Below are positions 23,546-23,710 of a stretch of DNA of 23,710 bases, in pieces (position 1 is the stretch's first letter; each line of letters opens with the position of its first letter). Under the pieces are notes generated by a model. It was not told where the DNA came from, searched no databases, and was given only the letters and a program-made list of their open reading frames with translations. Origin of the DNA: an uncultured Actinomycetes bacterium (GTDB lineage Bacteria > Actinomycetota > Actinomycetes > Nanopelagicales > Nanopelagicaceae). The translations under genes were made by a program, and so were the position numbers. The stretch is from the NCBI GenBank assembly GCA_903839355.1, contig CAIMBV010000084.1, positions 1-23,710 of the forward strand, given 5' to 3'.

Positions 23546-23710
23546 ATGGATCACGTCGGCGCTCTGGCCCTGGTGGGCTCAGGGGAATATCTGCCTGGAA
23601 TGGCAGAACTTGAAGGCGCCCTGCTGAAAAAAGGCATTGAGCGCGGATTTAGCAACTCATATGTGCAAATTCCATTAGCCGCAGGACGAGAGTCGGCAGA
23701 ACGGCTGCGA
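23546..23710 (+). CDS. Peptidase S51 / cyanophycinase-like protein, 3' end beyond window
   Basis: The first 55 codons of a plus-strand gene, open to the window edge. ALALVGSGEYLPGMAELEGALL matches the N-terminus of the class I amidotransferase-like S51 peptidase group (dipeptidase E and cyanophycinase relatives), where a GGGE-type loop precedes the first helix. The ATG at 23546 has no Shine-Dalgarno but has TAGAGT 6 nt upstream, as in other starts here. The catalytic Ser and His are beyond the window, so activity cannot be judged. Confidence 0.6.
   Translation, partial: MDHVGALALVGSGEYLPGMAELEGALLKKGIERGFSNSYVQIPLAAGRESAERLR

Overview
The window looks like a piece of a small, densely packed actinobacterial chromosome. 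The evidence is the MurT/GatD pair that amidates lipid II, an LCP cell-wall ligase, a TAP-type alpha/beta hydrolase, moderate base composition, very short intergenic gaps, several convergent genes whose stop codons overlap, and many start codons with a -10-like hexamer only 6-7 nt upstream and no Shine-Dalgarno (leaderless genes). A freshwater lineage such as Nanopelagicales (acI) would fit, but that is inference; no 16S gene or other marker fixes the taxon.

Layout. 1-2620: the end of a secreted TAP-like hydrolase, a VOC/glyoxalase-like protein, a convergent DUF6941-like protein, and tRNA-Thr(CGT). 2681-9518: a succinate-semialdehyde-type aldehyde dehydrogenase, a two-gene heterodimeric ABC exporter with one degenerate ATP site, and an APC amino acid permease behind a leader that may fold into RNA structure. 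9610-12949: a secreted protein with six Ig-like repeats and a Pro/Thr linker, then an MFS (DHA2-like) transporter. 12965-16624: murT-gatD, then a DEAD-box RNA helicase with a long Arg-rich tail and a 5' leader holding three perfect inverted repeats. 16611-20117: a haem-type ABC importer (hmuTUV, minus strand), divergent from two tandem secreted four-cysteine proteins that resemble the neocarzinostatin fold, with a 27-bp imperfect palindrome between the divergent starts. 20138-23710: a TetR regulator divergent from an azoreductase across a perfect 24-bp palindrome, a YdcZ-family transporter, an LCP protein, and the start of a divergent peptidase S51/cyanophycinase-like gene.

The most interesting locus is 16611-20117. 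The importer genes overlap and form one operon. The two secreted proteins are homologous to each other, start back-to-back with the importer, and share a possible operator with it. I infer a haem (or other tetrapyrrole) acquisition system in which small neocarzinostatin-like proteins may act as extracellular ligand-binding or relay partners. The haem assignment rests on similarity of the binding protein to HmuT, and the ligand of the small proteins is unknown.

No stretch above 300 bases lacks a gene. The larger gaps (7882-8018 and 14776-14911) hold candidate structured leaders. I see no insertion sequence, CRISPR array, rRNA or phage gene.
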